Assembly: GCF_004343775.1 (NCBI RefSeq)
Contig: NZ_PTXL01000011.1
Coordinates: forward strand, 1 to 64,000
Source: Burkholderia sp. SRS-46
Lineage (GTDB): Bacteria > Pseudomonadota > Gammaproteobacteria > Burkholderiales > Burkholderiaceae
Length of the DNA stretch: 64,000 nucleotides
Direction: 5' to 3'
Part shown: piece after piece, positions 61,804 through 64,000 of the stretch
Layout of the letters: each line of letters begins with the position of its first letter
Position numbering within the stretch: the first letter of the stretch is position 1
Translations under genes and position numbers: made by a program
The notes under the pieces: generated by a model
Database searches by the model: none
Seen by the model: the letters and a program-made list of their open reading frames with translations, nothing else
What the model was told of the DNA's origin: nothing

Positions 61804-62610
61804 TCAGGCGTCGCCTGCCTCCCAGGCCGGCGGCCGCTTCGCGAAGAACGCCGCGAAGCCCTCCTTCGCCTCGGCCGTCGCGCGCACGCGCGAGATCGTC
61901 TGCGCGGTGAACGTCGCGCGCGCGTCGGACAGCGGATACTCGCCGATCGAATCGAAGAAGCGCTTGATCTCCATCAGCGCGTTCGGGCCATTGCGGCCCA
62001 GCTCGGCAAGCGTCTTGCCGAGCGCGTCGTCGAGCGCGTCGAGCGGCACGGCCTGGTGAATCAGGCCGATCTCGACCGCCTCGCGCGCGCTGAGCTGCGT
62101 CGCGGTCAGCGCGAGCCGGCGCGCCTGCCGCTGGCCCACGGCCTCGACCAGATACGGGCCGATCACGGCCGGCAGGATGCCGAAGCGTGCCTCGCTGACC
62201 GCGAAGCGCGCGTGGTCGCTCGCGATCACGATGTCGCACGCAGCGCACAGGCCCACGCCGCCGCCGAACGCGTGGCCCTGCACGCGCGCCACCGTCGGTT
62301 TCGGGCACTGCCGGATCGCCCGCATCATCGCCGCGAAGCGCTCCGCGTCGCGCAGGTTCGCGGCCGCGTCGTTCGCGCTCGCGCGCTGCATCCATTGCAG
62401 GTCGGCGCCCGCGCAGAACGCGCGGCCGTCCGAGCGCAGCACGATCGCGCGCACGTCGTCGCGCGCGCCGAGCACGGTGAAGGTGTCGGTGAGCTCGGCG
62501 ATCATCGTCTCGTCGAATGCGTTGAGCACGTCGCCGCGCGCGAGCGCGACGGTCGCGATGCCGCGCGCATCGACGGCCACGGCCAGGGTCTTCAGTTCAT
62601 CGATCTTCAA
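61804..62610 (-). CDS. Enoyl-CoA hydratase/isomerase family protein
   Basis: 268 residues from a TTG at 62610 (LKIDELKTLAVAVDARGIAT) with a GAGAGG SD; longer open frame upstream overlaps paaK. Crotonase signatures are GRAFCAGADLQWMQRAS at about 71-87 and ARVQGHAFGGGVGLCAACDI at about 117-136 (oxyanion hole), and the catalytic Glu region is VSEARFGILPAVIGPYLVEA. The sequence is close to methylglutaconyl-CoA hydratase (LiuC) and PaaF/PaaG types. Position 64 bp after paaK favours a role in phenylacetyl-CoA degradation. Confidence 0.87.
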   Translation of the reverse strand: MKIDELKTLAVAVDARGIATVALARGDVLNAFDETMIAELTDTFTVLGARDDVRAIVLRSDGRAFCAGADLQWMQRASANDAAANLRDAERFAAMMRAIRQCPKPTVARVQGHAFGGGVGLCAACDIVIASDHARFAVSEARFGILPAVIGPYLVEAVGQRQARRLALTATQLSAREAVEIGLIHQAVPLDALDDALGKTLAELGRNGPNALMEIKRFFDSIGEYPLSDARATFTAQTISRVRATAEAKEGFAAFFAKRPPAWEAGDA

Positions 62611-62674
62611 GCGGGGTTCCTCTCGTCGAATTTCCGTGTCGTTCCGCGTACAGCGTATTGCGTCGTATCGCGCG

Positions 62675-63994
62675 TCATGCGGCATGGCGCCGGTCGATCA
62701 CGCGCCGGGCCTTACCGGTCGCGGTCGTCGGAATGCCGCCGGCCGGCAGCACCGTCACGCCCGCGGACACGCCGACCATCGTCTTGATCCGGTGCTGCAG
62801 CTCGCGCGCGATCGCGTGCCGGTCGCCGTCCGCCACGCCTGCCGCCTCCGAGCGCAGCTCGACCGCGAGATCGAGCCGGTCCATGTGGCCGTCGCGCGAG
62901 ATCGTCAGCTGGTACTGGCCGGACAGCGCCGGCAGCGCGACGACGAGTTCCTCGATCTGACTCGGGAACACGTTCACGCCGCGGATGATCAGCATGTCGT
63001 CCGAGCGGCCGGTGATCTTCGCGAGGCGGCGCATCGCGCGCGCGGTCGGCGGCAGCAGCGCGGTGAGATCGCGCGTGCGGTAGCGGATCACCGGCATCGC
63101 CTCCTTCGTCAGCGACGTGAACACCAGTTCGCCCTCGCTGCCGTCCGGCAGCACCTCGCCCGTCACCGGGTCGATGATCTCCGGGTAGAAATGGTCTTCC
63201 CACACCACCGGGCCGTCCTTGGTCTCGATGCACTCGCACGCGACGCCCGGGCCCATCACCTCCGACAGCCCGTAGATGTCGAGCGCATCGATGCCGGCGC
63301 GGGTCTGCACTTCCTCGCGCAGCGCCTGCGTCCACGGCTCCGCGCCGAAGATGCCGATCTTCAGCGACGATTCGGCCGGGTCCATCCCCTGCCGCACCAT
63401 CTCGTCGAGCAGGTTCAGCATGTACGACGGCGTGACGAGGATGATCTTCGGCTCGAAGTCGCGAATCAGCTGCACCTGCTTCTCGGTCTGCCCGCCCGAC
63501 ATCGGCACGACCATGCAGCCGAGCCGCTCCGCGCCGTAGTGGATGCCGAGCCCGCCCGTGAACAGCCCGTAGCCGAACGCATTGTGCAGCGTGTCGCCGG
63601 GGCGCCCGCCCGCCGCGCGGATCGAGCGCGCGATCAGGTTCGCCCAGGTGTCGATGTCGCGCGCCGTGTAGCCGACCACGGTCGGCTTGCCGGTCGTGCC
63701 GCTCGACGCGTGCACCCGCACCACCTGCTCGCGCGGCACCGCGAACAGCCCGAACGGGTAGTTGTCGCGGAAATCGGTCTTGGTCGCGAACGGGAATTTC
63801 GCGAGATCGGCGAGCGTCTTCAGGTCGTCCGGATGCACGCCGGCCGCGTCGAACGTGCGGCGGTAGTGCGGAACGTTGTCGTACGCGTGGCGCAGCGACC
63901 ACTTGAGCCGCTGCAGCTGCAGCGCCTGGAGTTCGTCACGGCTGGCGGTCTCGATCGGGTCGAGCGCGGCCATCGGGTGCGTCGGGGTGTTCAT
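62675..63994 (-). CDS. paaK: Phenylacetate--CoA ligase
   Basis: 439 residues, complete, MNTPTHPMAALDPIETASRD. The adenylate-forming motifs are VRVHASSGTTGKPTVVGYT at about 91-109, YGLSEVMGPGVACECIETKD near 241-260, YRTRDLTALLPP and the C-terminal GRSDDMLIIRGVNVFPSQIE at about 330-349. It activates phenylacetate with ATP and CoA, the first step of the paa pathway. Its upstream neighbours lie outside the window. Confidence 0.95.
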   Translation of the reverse strand: MNTPTHPMAALDPIETASRDELQALQLQRLKWSLRHAYDNVPHYRRTFDAAGVHPDDLKTLADLAKFPFATKTDFRDNYPFGLFAVPREQVVRVHASSGTTGKPTVVGYTARDIDTWANLIARSIRAAGGRPGDTLHNAFGYGLFTGGLGIHYGAERLGCMVVPMSGGQTEKQVQLIRDFEPKIILVTPSYMLNLLDEMVRQGMDPAESSLKIGIFGAEPWTQALREEVQTRAGIDALDIYGLSEVMGPGVACECIETKDGPVVWEDHFYPEIIDPVTGEVLPDGSEGELVFTSLTKEAMPVIRYRTRDLTALLPPTARAMRRLAKITGRSDDMLIIRGVNVFPSQIEELVVALPALSGQYQLTISRDGHMDRLDLAVELRSEAAGVADGDRHAIARELQHRIKTMVGVSAGVTVLPAGGIPTTATGKARRVIDRRHAA

Positions 63995-64000
63995 CGGGGG

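Noticed and set aside
1..64000. CRISPR arrays, tRNA/rRNA genes, phage or intact insertion sequences
   Set aside because: No regular short repeats, no tRNA-like cloverleaf or rRNA sequence and no transposase or integrase frame was recognised on either strand.

Overview
The window is about 64 kb of very GC-rich, densely coded DNA with the gene content of a Burkholderia (probably Burkholderia cepacia complex) genome. Pointers are many LysR/TetR/AraC regulators, DUF3331, a nitrate reductase fused to a sulfite-reductase-like flavoprotein, a cobalamin-riboswitch cbtBA pair and paaK. No rRNA, tRNA, CRISPR array, phage or intact insertion sequence was seen. The first 23 bases are an exact foldback of bases 140-162, so the left edge is probably a contig end.

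Layout. (1) 1-4.7 kb: a partial RND adaptor, an MFS exporter, a TetR gene with two operators beside a divergent LysR gene, and a PaaI-type thioesterase. (2) 4.9-23.7 kb, all minus strand: an apparently undescribed natural-product cluster. In transcription order it holds an amidohydrolase, a citramalate-synthase-like enzyme, an asparagine synthetase, an unassigned 431-residue protein, a 2835-residue FAAL-ACP-KS-AT-DH-KR-ACP-TE polyketide synthase, a duplicated NTF2-like protein, a nitroreductase and an aconitase paralogue. A 1.27 kb AT-richer gap lies upstream. (3) 25-26.7 kb: a subtilisin-like lipoprotein protease. (4) 27-38.8 kb: the assimilatory nitrate locus, with a narK-type transporter, nirB, nirD and the fused nitrate reductase on the minus strand, and cobA, nasT and nasS on the plus strand. 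The narK leader carries a match to the sigma-54 promoter consensus, two hairpins with identical AACGGC hexaloops and a strong terminator that overlaps the second hairpin. This is the layout expected for NasT (ANTAR) antitermination.

(5) 38.9-47.6 kb: a uracil-DNA-glycosylase-like protein, a YkgJ cysteine-cluster protein and a hydroxyquinol (aromatic) catabolic operon with its LysR regulator. The flavin monooxygenase of that operon is reduced to a stub, and a nearby outer-membrane protein gene is also internally deleted. An AraC regulator and an FAH-family hydrolase follow. (6) 47.6-51.4 kb: a Ddl paralogue divergent from a TetR gene across a 22-bp palindrome, a GNAT enzyme and a leucine-rich-repeat protein kinase. 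(7) 51.4-57.5 kb: a 220-bp MITE-like palindromic repeat abutting a frameshifted HtrA-type protease, a MocR regulator divergent from a tandem-GNAT protein, a DUF3331 gene with a MerR-style promoter and an alcohol dehydrogenase remnant. (8) 57.5-64 kb: cbtB-cbtA under a cobalamin riboswitch, a degenerate histidine phosphatase, membrane proteins (VC0807, CPBP and MarC families), an enoyl-CoA hydratase and phenylacetate-CoA ligase.

The best-supported novelty is the regulatory stack in front of narK and the composition of the polyketide cluster. The cluster pairs a 2-oxoacid-extending enzyme and an aconitase with a fatty-acid-primed PKS, and its chemical product cannot be named from sequence alone.
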